Origin: Mesodorylaimus sp. YZB2_4
Taxonomy: Eukaryota; Nematoda; Enoplea; Dorylaimida; Dorylaimidae
DNA: 64,000 nt
Reading direction: 5' to 3'
NCBI GenBank assembly: GCA_030248295.1
Contig: JASANH010000183.1
Location: 905,619 to 969,618 of the forward strand
Positions 14,001 through 24,347 of the stretch are shown piece by piece. The notes beneath the pieces are model-generated. The model had not been told where the DNA came from and did not search any database. It saw only the letters and a program-made list of their open reading frames with translations. Both the position numbers and the translations under genes were made by a program. Position 1 is the stretch's first letter. Every line of letters starts with the position of its first letter.

Positions 14001-16723
14001 ACAACTTGGGGTCGGTCGGATCGGGTCGGTTCTGGATCGGGTCGGGTCGGTTTGGTGACCTCACACCCGGGTCGGTCGATGCTGGTATACGAGCAACGCC
14101 TTTAAGCCTTGTATGTACAGCAAGCGCGTCAATCGACCAATAATCCCAAACAACCGTGTTCGATTCCCGCTCAACCCTCTAGCTTTCGTGTTTATGGCTT
14201 GGTTACAGGTAAGATTCGGCTCGTGGCCTCGCAAGTTTGGAGTCTTTGTCTCACGACGGGTGCACGCCGTGCAGGCCGTGCAGTAGTGTTCGACACGCAG
14301 ATGGGCAAACCATTTTTTGTGATCCTACCTTCACCCTCGAGTGCGCATACTAAGTATGGGAAAGGTCGGCTTGGTTAGGGGGGCGGGAGGGATGGCTAAC
14401 GGTAAGATGAATGCTGGCCGCGCGCGTAGCGCACGGGGTGGGGTGCGGGGCGGTGGGCACATCCCCGCCCCGCCGGAGGCGAAACTTTTAGAAATTACTG
14501 TTTTATAATGCGCCTTTTACGCATTTTCCTGTTGTGAAAGCTATGCTCCAAGATTTTATATCCTTCAGTATTTCCTTGACTTGAATACCCTTCTTAGAAG
14601 AGTTTGACTGAGTGTTATCAGTATATACAATTAGATAAAGCAGACCTGCCCGGCCGGCCGGGCTAGCAAGGGACCTTGCTTGATATGTACAAATAATAGA
14701 ACAAGCAGGACTTGGCTGCTGGCTATTCGGTTAGGTCAGCCTAGGAACTTGGTGAGGCAAGTTTGTGAACATATTCTGACTAGTACTTAAGGAGAAGAAA
14801 AAAGCGGAACTAGCCCAGCCAGGCTAGACTAGCTTTCCTGTGCAATGACAACGGCAAGCCTGATCTGATTGCCTGTGAGACAGGTCAGGCCAGGTCAGGT
14901 TTGGTTTGGGTCGAGTCGTGTGAGTGAGATGTATGACTGTTTACATACAGTACTATAGGCTGGCTGGACAATTGGCCTGTGCTTGGAGGCTAGGACTTGG
15001 TCCAGCCCAGATACAATTTGATCGCTTTTGCTTTCTTCCTTTTCTTTCTCCCTGCTGGATCTGAGGTGGGGGGGCGTTTCAGAGGAAGGGTTGCAATGTC
15101 CTGGCCGGCCCAACAGGGGGGTTACCCCCTACCCCCTTTCTTGCCCATACTTGGCGCATACCTGACGTGAGTTTGGTAAAGTGATAAGCACGTGAACATG
15201 ATGAACATAAGCTGAGTAGACCGAGTGCTGCTATGACAGCGCGGATATGAGCAGCAAATTAAATCTCTCCTCCCTCCACTACACTACTGTACTTGGCCAA
15301 GTTTGAAACTGTCCCACCAAATCTGCACCTTGTTAGCGCAACTGAAAGCAGTAGTAAATATTGAGTCAGCTATCACAATCAGATATCTCCACCGAATGAG
15401 CTGTCGCTGCAGTCAGAATCGGTTAGCCTCGAGTTTAGTGGACACCTATTATTCGAGATGGACGGGCCAAAAGCAGTCACAAACACACAACACACAACAT
15501 CAGACATGGACTTTCCCACAAGCCAACTCGCCATCTGCCCCCACCAACTGAACTGAGGCAAGCACCTTGTCAGCTGCTCACATGACAAGGTGCACAGTGA
15601 CATAAGGCTGGTTATCAGCAGAACCAGCCAACCAGACGCCCAATGTTCAAGGACGATTTTCGCCGGCTAATAACTCGAGAACGGGTGGACGAAGATTTTT
15701 GATTTTTCGCACATGATTGTTCGTCAGACGCCATATCAACCCGATTCAGACTCAGTCTACTGTAGTAGACGCTTCAGCCTCTGATTTCAAAAACAAATCA
15801 CCTGATTCCGATTCTGCAGCCCCACAATTGTCTCATCCCTCTCACGTCAGCAAAGGCAGATTGTCTGGATGGGCTGTTCGAAAGGGTCATCGACAAAAAA
15901 TCGGTCATTTCAAAGTGGTCGAGATCAAAGCGGATACGAAAACCTTTTGCAGTAAAAATTTTCGGAAACATATTTAGCAGCTTACCTTCCTGACCGTCGG
16001 CAGAACATTTTCCCCCGGTGCTACTCCTTTATAGAGCCCGAGCGAAATGCGTTGAATTCGTGCATTTCTCGTTTCACGACTCAACACAACCAACAATTGA
16101 TTGAGAAATTTGAAATATTTGCCCGATATTAGATCCGTTTCCGACGACGAATTGGTCTCCTCGAGGCCCCGTTTCCATTCGACCCATTGATCATTGAGCA
16201 GTTGACGAATCTGACTCGTACGAATCCCGTTCGGGTACGGGCCATTCGATTGAGTCAATCGATAAATCCAAGCGGGAAAATCGAGGGTATGAAATACTGG
16301 AATGGTGATCGACGATCGATTAGAGCTGTCCATATTTATCGATCCGGTTGTATCGATCGGTTCGGCAGAATTCTTAGCGGCCTTTGATTCGGTCGAACAA
16401 TCCGAATTAAGAGTATCGATCGATTTGACTGGACTCATTGATCTGGCTTTAGTAATCGATTTGGCAATATTGATCGCTTTGCTAATTCTGATCGCTTTCT
16501 TTCGAATTATCGCCGCCACTTTCGCAGTATTTTCGGTCTTTGCCAAATTTATCTGTTCGTTCGATACAATCGGGCCCGTAATCGGTAAGTCGTGATCGAT
16601 CGATCGATTGAGATTTCTCGTGGCTGGACTCGATTCTGATTTTAATTTTTCTTTAGATATCAAATCAGCGTCGATAACGGAGAATAAAGAGGACGGATTT
16701 TTTTCCGACTTCTCCATTTTCAT
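5057..16723 (-). CDS. Tandem PHD finger + SAM domain chromatin protein (SAMD1/KAT6-like combination), 6 exons, 599 aa
   Basis: Exons: 15986-16723, 8631-8775, 7683-7837, 6588-7018, 6396-6528, 5057-5254. They total 1800 nt with consistent phases (0,1,0,2,0) and GT-AG junctions. PHD1 has a complete C4HC3 set (Cys272, 275, 288, 291, His296, Cys299, 332, 335). PHD2 follows directly (Cys338, 341, 355, 358, His363, Cys366, 381, 384), the spacing of double PHD fingers in DPF/KAT6 proteins. A C-terminal SAM domain (about 508-573) carries the EQEIDG...LLLL...LKLGP signature of SAMD1/polyhomeotic/SFMBT SAMs. Exon 1 is Ser/Thr/Lys-rich. Its last 100 residues (WIYRL..., [10 protein letters not shown]...) could be a winged helix, but this is weak. 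From family knowledge, tandem PHDs read histone H3 tails and such SAMs polymerise, so a nuclear chromatin role is inferred. The 7.2 kb first intron means additional exons could be missed. Joining exon 1 rests on orientation and phase only. Confidence 0.8.
5560..5830. repeat. Dispersed repeat, family also at 12030-12100, 23280-23400 and about 51185-51250
   Basis: A segment reading roughly CTATACCTGC...GAAACATCAACC...GGAGAGT..ATCTCCTGACC recurs with variation at 23280-23400 and in shorter form near 12040-12100 and 51185-51250. Family identity is unknown. Element boundaries cannot be fixed by eye. Confidence 0.5.
7870..8640. repeat. Pair of inverted repeat copies within one intron (about 7880-8035 and 8450-8630)
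   Basis: The reverse complement of 8456-8560 matches 7925-8030 almost base for base, including GGAGGCTTGTGAAGGACACA and the following CATGCTCAAATACTCTGCTC. Weaker similarity continues outward. Both copies lie in the intron between the first PHD exon (8631-8775) and the next exon (7683-7837), and the right copy touches the splice donor. Degenerate relatives occur at about 9360-9520 and 9990-10110. A transcript could form a long stem here. Confidence 0.7.
8850..9165 (+). repeat. Dispersed repeat family (copies also 9645-9855, 16960-17110, 39310-39610)
   Basis: These segments share the order: TCACTCTGT-AGTAACATCAAGTA, GTGCTAGA-GATAGTTCT, GATTTCGA-GATTTTTGA, GAGCCCTACGA and TCTA-AGTGTGGAC. The copies at 8850 and 39310 align over about 300 bp. 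The others are partial. All are in the same orientation. No ORF or terminal repeat is visible, so this is an unclassified interspersed element. Confidence 0.65.
10527..11130. repeat. Dispersed repeats in intron 1: G-run segment, segment shared with 32800-32990, and GATCGG element shared with 12590-12880
   Basis: Three things sit here. A G12 run lies at 10527-10538 within a segment whose GGAATCGACTCACTGAGACG part is echoed inverted at 11270-11360. Positions 10670-10740 match the reverse complement of about 32915-32970 (GGTACTCAGGCTACGA core). Positions 10850-11130 match 12590-12880 over about 280 bp (CCGATCCGACTGCTGGATC, then ATCTGCTG-A-AATGATAA, then GTCCTTTGGAGT). No coding capacity is seen. 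Confidence 0.6.
12590..12960 (+). repeat. Second copy of the 280-bp GATCGG-flanked dispersed repeat
   Basis: Aligns to 10850-11130 in the same orientation. It is flanked on the right by GGATCGGATCGGGATCGGG-type short repeats (12880-12950). A tRNA-like B box on the minus strand (GAGTCGAACCC) sits just upstream at about 12499-12509. Confidence 0.6.
13070..14100. repeat. GATCGG/GGTCGG-rich repeats, C19 run and SINE-2 3' remnant
   Basis: Positions 13070-13165 match 1455-1560 inverted. Positions 13530-13620 resemble the 3' part of the SINE-2 family (GATGCCCTCG... to CCATGAGAGTTGATCGCCTCA). A pure C run occupies 13862-13880. Positions 13995-14085 are a degenerate GGTCGG array. No gene is seen. Confidence 0.55.
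14240..14360 (+). mobile_element. SINE-1 copy (tRNA-derived), partial
   Basis: A B-box-like GTGTTCGACACGC is followed by GGCAAACCATTTTTTGTG and the family tail CCTTCACCCTCGAGTGCGCATA. The order is the same as in the copy at 22000-22145. The 3' end after GCGCATA is divergent. Confidence 0.6.
15986..16723 (-). other. First exon of the PHD-SAM gene (start choice)
   Basis: The open frame starts at ATG 16723, with a second ATG two codons later, and ends at AG|GTAAGC at 15986 in phase 0. That matches the phase-0 entry of exon 2 at 8775. Upstream of 16723 the minus strand is A/T-rich with in-frame stops, which supports this as the first coding exon. Confidence 0.6.
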
Positions 16724-18512
16724 TACTTTTGATCAAAAATTGTTGATAGAGTCTCAGATTTGAAAAATCGTAGATTTTTTAATTTTATGATCGAAGATAT
16801 CCGGCGAGTGATCAGGTTGAATTAAATCGATAATATCAAATAATAATCGGCAAAATGCGAGATCTGAAAAGTATGTCCTGAAATCTGGATATTTGGCTAC
16901 AGCAGGATTCAAATTTTGTAATTAGTGACTCCAAAAATTTTTAAAGGAATCTTTGCATTAACCCCTAGTTGGTCTCACTGTTTGCAGCATCAAGTAGCAA
17001 CTGTACGATGCCTGTGCTAGAAGATAGTTCTTCCTTTCGTACGATTCATGTTTCAATTGAAGTTATTATTGTTTTTGGGCACTTTTTTGGGGTTTTCGGG
17101 ACGCCGTTTGAGAACCGCTTATCTTTTTCAAAAATTTTGTTCACCTCCCCCCCCCCCCCCCCCACAATAACCACAAACGGTTTTGCAAAATAATGGCTGG
17201 TTGTCGAGATATGCAGATAAAACCGTTTCGCCCTGTGTTATAACATGCGTTGGGTCTGTGGACCCAAGAGTTCGACCAACTACGGGTTAAATGATGAAGA
17301 ATTGCAGGAAAGAAACTAGTCTGATTCTGCCAGAAAACAGAATCATGACAATACACTCCCCCCCCCCCCAGCGAATGTGTCAGAATGCGCATCAAAGAGA
17401 GAACACACACGTCGGAAATAAAAAACTGCTCCATTCCATGCCACGCTATCCCGAAAGCAGCCACTCGCCAGCATTGCACTGCACAGAGTGCCCTCCTGCA
17501 TAATGGTCGAGTAGGTGGCGCCTCCTCGTCGGCCCAATCTCCTTGCTTAGAACACATGTCGAAAGCATGTGGGTGGCTCGGGCTTGTCCACACCCCTCTG
17601 TTGCCGTACGGCCACGTTCATCCTTTTTACAGCGAAAGAAAAAACTCGCATCACAAAATTATGATTAGCATGGAAAAATACAGTAATCCAATTAGTCGAC
17701 TCGTCGGAACACCAAAATCTACTCTGACTTCCACTATGTTGGGACAGAATTCAAGTGGAAGCGGGTTTATACGTTTTCCCAACAGAAGATTTGGCCACGA
17801 CTTGGATTTTCCTCTTTTCTCACAGTCCCACCGCTCGGACCAAGTCTTTACTCGAACAGTCCTTTATACATCGTGTGCAATCACTCGGCGCCTGGCCGGC
17901 GGCCGAGCTTACCTATTAGCGGCTTGTCAATCAGCGCCATGTGGGCCGACTCATCAATCGAGCTCGACTTAAATCCAAAACAAAATCAGACCACAGATGC
18001 ACTGCATAAAATGGTTACCGTACTAATCAGACTCGCCTCGCGACACATGATGTGCTCCAGGAACAAGTTCTGCAAAAACAGCCGTGAGAGACGATATTCT
18101 TCGCTACTAAATGGCTGGCTGGGGTTGGATTGCCCCCGTTTCGGCCAGTGTCCTTTTCCAGCCAGTGACTCGTTTCAGCCAGTAGGCCAGAATTCCGATT
18201 CGGCCAGTCCCATTTCAGTGAGTTTTTTGGTACCTCCGAGCACAGAGTCATGTTTTTTCATGAACAGCAAGCACTCTGTAAAACAACAGCATTCTTGAAC
18301 CATGGTGATACGCTAGTTCAAAATCAAGAACGAGCGTGCAACTGGCGGCCGATTCTCGCTACACAACGTCGATTCGATCTCAAATAGCCGCAAATAGTCT
18401 TTCGTACGTTTCTCTCTGCAGAGCGTGGCACGAAGCTAAACCTGAGAAACCAATATGGACATGCCTCAGATCTGATCTGCATAAGGAGCTTGGAATCTTC
18501 TTGAATGAATGA

Positions 18513-19560
18513 TTGAAATTTCGTGCAGCCATTCGAAGTTTTTTGCAATCTTACGCCGACGATCTTGTTCTTTTGTCACCTGGATGCTCAGTGTCGAGTT
18601 TGGAAGAACCGCTACAGAAAGCAATCAATTTTATTGAGAACGAGATTCGGGACCTGGAGCTTGAATTTAATGCTGACAAAACGCAAGCTTGCATTTTTCA
18701 TTTGGATTCGAAGCCTCCTCGCCAAATCCCGCAGATTCGCCCGTGAGGCTCGCCGATTCAGTTATCTGATACGATATCGTATTTCATGTTCATGTTCATG
18801 TTTTACCACATCACCAAACGCGTATGCGCACTCGAAGGTGGAGGGACACATTTAACGAAATGATTTACCGGCCCGCGAGTCGAACGCTCGCCCGTAACTG
18901 CGCACCTGGCGTGAGAGGCAGACGCCTAACCCACCAGGCGTAGAGGCCGGTGGGTTAGGGTATTCGGGGTTGCGCTGTCTTCGAACATGCATTTTGCAGA
19001 GCACTGTCACGAAGTTGCAAAATCAGCCAGAAGGATGATCGGGGCGTTCAGAAGAAAGTTTGGGAAGTTCGCAAGTAAAGTTCTGAAAGTGGTCTGCACG
19101 CAGTGTGTCCTCCCGAAGCTCGAGTATGGATGCTGCGCTTGGTCACCAACCCATTCTAATCTCATCCAAGATCTTGAAAGTGTGCAAAAGCTTGCTGTCC
19201 GATCAATTCTAAACGACTGGTGCCAGCCTTATGAAGAGGCTATGGCAGAATTGGGTTTCTCTACGTTGGAGGCACGCCGTAATCAGTTGAAGGTAATTCG
19301 GTTCCACAAATATTACACGGACATGCTTGCTATCCGAATAATCGCTTCATTCACACTTCGGACTCAGAAAGGCGCTTTAGCGAGCGGTTAGTCAAAGTGC
19401 ACTTCCTCGAAATTCCGGTTGTTTTCAAGAGCACGTACGCGCATGCTTTGAATATTCTGTGTCGAAGAATTATTGGAACAATGCCAAGGTGGCCAGTGAT
19501 ATTGCTCTTGGTTCATTCGATGCGTTCAGACGTCATGTTTCTCAGGTGATTTTCTAGACA
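18513..19560 (+). mobile_element. Non-LTR retrotransposon (LINE) 3' fragment, split by a SINE
   Basis: At 18513-18746 the plus strand encodes a reverse-transcriptase palm with the YADDLVLLS catalytic motif and the downstream LEFNADKTQ block. At about 18965-19391 it continues with the typical C-terminal segment (SARRMIGAFRRKF..., VLPKLEYGCCAWSP, LESVQKLAVRSIL). A frame-shifted terminus follows to about 19545 (WNNAKVASDIALGSFDAFRRHV), resembling CR1/Jockey-type ORF2 ends. The coding run is interrupted at about 18770-18960 by a SINE and later by a stop and frameshift. It is therefore a dead, 5'-truncated copy. The clade is inferred from motif style only. Confidence 0.9.
18785..18955 (-). mobile_element. 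SINE-1 copy (tRNA-derived), inserted in the LINE
   Basis: Read on the minus strand, a tRNA-like head (TGGTGGGTTAGGCGTCTGCC... with B box GCGTTCGACTCGC) is followed by GGTAAATCATTTCG. The tail is CCTCCACCTTCGAGTGCGCATACGCGTTTGGTGATGTGG, ending in tandem ATGAAC units. The plus-oriented copy at 22000-22145 has the same order. It interrupts the LINE reading frame, so it is the younger insertion. Confidence 0.8.
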
Positions 19561-19889
19561 TTTAGTTCGTTTGATCGTTCTTTGTTCGCATGTCCTCGAA
19601 GTGTTTGGCCAGAAAACCCTGCATACCCCATCTAGATCAATTCACACAGATCGATACTGATTATCATCTTCACCCTTTATCCAGTAACTAGGAACTCATG
19701 GATGCACTGCGCACCTTGCAGACTGGCCGTACAGGACTCTGGCTGCTTCGGCATTGGCCGAATAGGAACACTGGCCGATAAGGAAAACTGGCAGCAACGG
19801 GTCGTTCGCTGAACCGTGATGGGCCGACTGGGCCTCTTGGGGGGGGGGGGGGGGGGGGGGTAACGATCAGTGCGACCCCGACCACTAAA

Positions 19890-20110
19890 CAAGCCCCTCA
19901 GGTGTGGATGCCGTGCCTTCCTGGGATGCCTGTAACTGCTACGTGTAGATTGCAGTTGCCTGGCTGCTGGTCGAATACATCGGGTCCTGAGATGCCCGCG
20001 CTGACAAACAGACCCACTGTCGATGGCACAGTAGAGCCGACACCAGCACCTCGCTTCCAAGATTTGGAGTAGACAACAGTCGAACCACTACTGCACCATC
20101 GCGGCCGCCG
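19890..20110 (-). mobile_element. Possible tRNA-derived SINE, related head to SINE-2
   Basis: On the minus strand a GCGGCCGCGATGGTGCAGTAG A-box-like start is followed by GGTTCGACTG. The following body differs from SINE-2 and reaches the G22 run (19839-19860) side. Only one copy is in the window, so the call rests on the head. Confidence 0.4.
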
Positions 20111-20164
20111 TAAAGTTTTTTGTGGACCGAAGCCCGTTTTTGGCTGTGCGGGGTCGAGCACACA

Positions 20165-20487
20165 GCAGCGTCCCTCTGCGTGTCTCCACCAGGAGCACCT
20201 CCACGCGAGGGCATCCTGGACTGGACTCCGACTTCCTCGGAGGATTGCGGGTAGGCTTTGAACCATGTCGGCGTTCAGCAGCTGAGATTGTCTCCTCGTG
20301 GAGCCTCAATCTACACTCGGAGCCCCTCTAGGGTACCGGGTAAGTCACCTGGTGTGCAAGGTCAGCGAGGGTTTATGATTCGCAAACCGATCTTCATCAC
20401 CGGGGATCGAACCTGGGACGAGTGGCCACTCGCTCCCAAGCAATACGGAAAGACGAATGCCGAACCGCTGCACCACCGTGGCCTCCG
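20165..20487 (-). mobile_element. SINE-2 copy (tRNA-derived)
   Basis: Reverse-complement reading gives CACGGTGGTGCAGCGGTTCGGC (A-box region), a B box GGTTCGATCCC, then TCGGTTTGCGAATCATAAACC, GACTTACCCGGTA, CTCCGAGTGTAGA, GAGGAGACAATCTC and finally CCTCGCGTGGAGGTGCTCCTGG. The order and spacing match the copy at 22173-22545. Confidence 0.8.
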
Positions 20488-21039
20488 TGTAGAGTTTTGT
20501 GACAGGGTTCTCAAAACCGTCAAAAATATGATACCAGCAGGGTTTTTATAGCTTCAGCCAAATTCAGTTTTGATGCACCGCAAGTATCACGCCTGATACA
20601 TAGTCTCGGGTATGGTGGATTTACTGTATAAATCCGCTCTATGAAGTAATGATGGCCCAGGGTGAAGCATAGACGTGTTGCCACGGTTTCAAATGTGTCA
20701 AGTACGAGAGGTCGTTGTGACCTGTGGCGCTTGAGGGCGCCTGATATTCTTCGAGGGTAAGGCTAGGCGATTGGCTCGGTGGGGAGAGCCAGGGAGTATA
20801 AGAACAGGCTCCTAGGTGAGATTAGTGCTCTCCCTTGCTCTCGCGAGCTCGATTCGGCTCGCTAATCGCTCGAAATTCTTGGTGAGCCACCCATCGAATT
20901 GGTATCTCATTTGCCAGCCCTGTGGTGTAGGCCAGGCGCCAGCCGAGGACTTCTTAGAGGGAGCCAGCCAGTACACTCTCGAAGGGCCTCTGCGGTCATC
21001 GCCGTGCATCGCCTTACATTGCTTGCCCGTAAAGGATTC

Positions 21040-21356
21040 TCTGGGCTCGTCCCGGGCTCAAATGCCTCGTGACAGAGGTCGGTTTGCGAACCATAAACCC
21101 TCGCTGAGCTTGCACGCCAGGCCGTGGGTGACTCACCCGGTAACCGCCGAGGTGCTCCGAGTAGAGAGACGGACGCCGAATGAGGAGACAGTCTCTGTCG
21201 AACATCGACAGGGTTCAAAGCCCACCCGCCATCGTATGAGGGAGTCTGTTTGGTCCAGGATGCCCTCGCGTTGAGGTGCTCCTAGCGGAGACATCCATTG
21301 TCAGAGCAGAGGGAACCTGCCGTGAGAGCTGACCACCTCATGACCTCGCTTATCGT
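21040..21356 (+). mobile_element. SINE-2 copy, 5'-truncated
   Basis: It starts within the B-box region (GGCTCGTCCCGGGCTCAAATGCC) and continues through GGTCGGTTTGCGAACCATAA, the CCGAGTAGAGAGACGG segment, AGGATGCCCTCGCG and CCGTGAGAGCTGACCACCTC to ATGACCTCGC. This is the full 3' body of the family. Confidence 0.8.
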
Positions 21357-21999
21357 AAGCGTGGTAGCGCTTACCTTACGATTAGGAATAGAGGCTACGT
21401 CCATAGGCGGGGGGAAGCGGCCGTATGTTTTGCGTGTGAGCCCTGTGGAAAACATACGTGTGGGGTCTGCACCGATCTTAGGTGCAGAAATGGGCTATAA
21501 CACGCGGATGGGCTATACCTACGTGTTGAAGGCGAGGCGGCGGGTGGCAGTGGGCCGATTTTATGATCGGTGTTTTCTCGAAATTTTTAGTGATGTAGGT
21601 CTTTAGACATGAAGATTGTAGAGAATTTTTCGCTCTACAAAATGAAGCACAAACCTTTCAAAGAACTGCTTGCATACCGTAGATTTTTGAAAATTCTTGT
21701 GCCTTTTGGCTGGGTCACAGCATTTGCTATCGCCTTTCTAATAGCCTTTGCGAACAGCACCCGAGCACTCGTGTCATCATAGCTCTGAACATCAAATACC
21801 CATATCCTACAGCACTTTGCGTTTGTCTCCGTGCACTAATCGTACGACCAAGTACAGCGCTAAGTATTTTGTGCCAGCTCCACTCCCAATGCGTTTGTCC
21901 GCCAGAAAACATCATCCTTGTTGGCTACTGTCCCAGAACCTGTGCTGTACTATACTGTACGGACATGACCCAGTTTCCTACCCACCGGCCTGGTCTATA

Positions 22000-22145
22000 A
22001 GTTAGGCGTCTGCCTCTCACGCCAGGTGCGCAGTTACGGGCGAGTGTTCGACTCGCGGGCCGGTAAACCATTTCGTGTAAAATGTGTCTTTTCACCCTCG
22101 AGTGCGCATAAGCGTTTGGTGATGTGGTAAAACACGAACATGACA
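22000..22145 (+). mobile_element. SINE-1 copy
   Basis: Head GTTAGGCGTCTGCCTCTCACGCC, B box GTGTTCGACTCGC, then GGTAAACCATTTCGTG, TTTTCACCCTCGAGTGCGCATA, GCGTTTGGTGATGTGG and AACACGAACATGA. This is the same order as the inverted copy at 18785-18955, with high similarity. Confidence 0.8.
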
Positions 22146-22172
22146 GAAGTGTCTTAATAAGTGCCAGAAGTA

Positions 22173-22545
22173 GGCGGCCGCGGTGGTGCAGCGGGTTCGG
22201 CATTCGTCTCTCCATATTGCTTGGGAGCGAGTGGCTGGGCTCGTCCCGGGTTCGATCCCTGGTGATGGAGGTCGGTTTGCGAACCATAAACCCTCGCTGA
22301 CCTTGCACTCCAGACTGTGGGCGACTCACCCAGTACCGCCCAGGTGCTCCGAGTGAAGAGACGGACGCCAAACGAGGAGACAGTCTCGGCTGTCCAACAC
22401 CGACAGGGGTCACAGCCCGCCGGCCATCGTCCGAGGAAGTCGTAGTCCTGTCCAGGATACCCTCGCGTGGAGGTGCTCCTATTGGAGATATCCTTTGTCA
22501 GAGGAAAGCTGCCGTGAGAGCTGGTCACCTCATGACCTCGCCTAT
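22173..22545 (+). mobile_element. SINE-2 copy, apparently full length (~370 bp)
   Basis: Begins GGCGGCCGCGGTGGTGCAGC (A-box region). The B box GGTTCGATCCC is about 70 bp in. The body runs through GGTCGGTTTGCGAACCATAA, GACTCACCCAGTACCGCC, CCAACACCGACAGGG, ACCCTCGCGTGGAGGTGCTC and GCTGGTCACCTCATGACCTC. Polymerase III promoter boxes plus dispersed copies define it as a tRNA-derived SINE. It is the best copy in the window for defining the family. Confidence 0.85.
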
Positions 22546-23953
22546 GAAATCATGACTGCTGGCCGACTAGAGGCAAAACGGATTAGAAGTCCCGTGGAGA
22601 GCTGCAGCGACACGGGAACCAGCCCACAAAAATCCACAAGGTTTTGAGAATCCAAACTTAACATGCTTGGCACAGAGTATTAAAATCAAACAAACTTTTT
22701 AACCAAAATTTTCAAAAGTTCTCTGAGCTGTTTACACTCTTACATTCGCGGAATATGCACTGGCGAGTGAGTAAAGCTATTTCCTTAACTTAGCATGTAC
22801 TGCACTGCATGTACAGTATGTATATCACATCTGAAACATGACTCAAATTCATAATCTGTCGAATCAATTTATACCAAAATAAATTGACCACCGTTCTTGC
22901 TTTGAAAAAACTTTAGACTTTGTCATTTTTCTGAACCACAAAGCTCTTTTCTATCGAATCTTCTACTTCATAAAAACGCTGTATGCCATGAAATTTTCTT
23001 TGAAATAGCTCTGAAAATCGATTTATTGCTTCTACTATGTAGGCCATAAAAAAACCTTCAAATATTTTCAACCCATTATGTCTAAAATATTTTTATATGA
23101 GCAGTACAAAAGAAGAATATCACAAAGTCCTCTGCAATATGAAGAGGCTCTCGCGCTAGTCCGAGCTAAAATAACGGGGTCTAAAATCCTCGCTGCACTT
23201 GTCAACTGCAGCTGTACTGTAACCAAGCTCGGCAGGCACAGGAGAGAATGCGGTCGACCAAAAATTCCGACTGGACTGGTGAGGCAAGTCTTGCGACTAT
23301 ACCTGTGGCTGAAACATCAACCTGCCGGGGGTGGATGTCTCCAAGCCAGGGGAGGTCAATAACTCTCCTACTCGCCCTGGCCCACGAGGCACGAGGGCTA
23401 CACAGCTGCACAGTCAAAAATCGGGGATTTCTTCCTCTCATTCAGATCGCGGCATCCGAACGAGTGCAAGATCTGACATCTGATCATCTCACAGCTTTAT
23501 TTGCTGAGCATGTAAGGACTTGGAAGAAAACTCAATTCGAACAGTGTGGTTTTCATTAATCTGCCTTCAAAATTGACAGTCTTATGAGCAATTTCGCCCG
23601 AGCTACTTTTAGACAAGCTGTACTGACGTCAGACAGGAGCAAATACGGCCATAATAAACCTCAAAAACACATCTGCATTAGCTTTTGTACTAAAATCCAG
23701 GGGTCAGGTTTTTCGCCAATCCTCTCTTCACACCCATGGTTAATCCTAACATAAAGCCTACTTCTCCCTGCACTTTCTCAACTGCATTTTTCTTCGAGTA
23801 TGTTACACCGAAATTTGTCAGACTTCGATCAACTGACATTGGTGAATGATTATGCTTTAGCTTACACGTAAGGTGCTTTGTTTTTCAGCGTAAACGGCAG
23901 TCAACCGCACTCTCTCGGCAACCTTACACTATCCTCTTGACTATTCTATCTAG

Positions 23954-23959
23954 TTTATT
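23954..23959 (-). terminator. Possible polyadenylation signal of the TNFR-like gene
   Basis: AATAAA on the minus strand about 390 nt beyond the stop codon at 24348. It is the nearest canonical signal I noticed. Use is unproven. Confidence 0.3.
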
Positions 23960-24347
23960 GCCATCGCACTTTACATTGCATCCCAAATTTCACACTTTCA
24001 AGCATGCGCATAAGCACAGTACACACTACACCAATCAAATCATGCCCAGTCAACCACAATGACTAGCCATATCGGTCATTTGGTCAAGCCTCCTTCATTC
24101 ATCATATTCTAGCGTAGAAAACAAAGCCCTACAAGACACGCGGAATTTGATCCCCCAAACATCGAATCATTTCGAGATACGATTCACACAATATTCACAT
24201 GCCCTGTAAGCATAGCACTTGTATATTACATATGCACTTTCTAGGCCACCCAAGAAACCCTCACACGTCAAAGCATCTTAGCCCGCTGTCTAGCCTCATC
24301 TACTTCACACCCGAAAAATAGAAAGCCATGCGCGTTATGCCATGCCC

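Larger units (their letters stand above)
16724..24347. other. Gene-poor, transposon-rich intergenic block
   Basis: No exon set with consistent splice phases was found between the PHD-SAM start codon and the TNFR-like stop codon. Contents that can be named are a partial dispersed repeat (16960-17110), a C17 run (17147-17163), short CGGCCAGT-type repeats (about 18120-18230 and, inverted, 19700-19850), the LINE fragment, and SINE copies listed separately. Positions 22550-24340 hold nothing I can identify apart from the 23280-23400 repeat. Confidence 0.5.

Noticed and set aside
17385..17972. 195-codon plus-strand frame
   Set aside because: Composition is not protein-like, it overlaps C-run and repeat sequence, and no motif is recognised.
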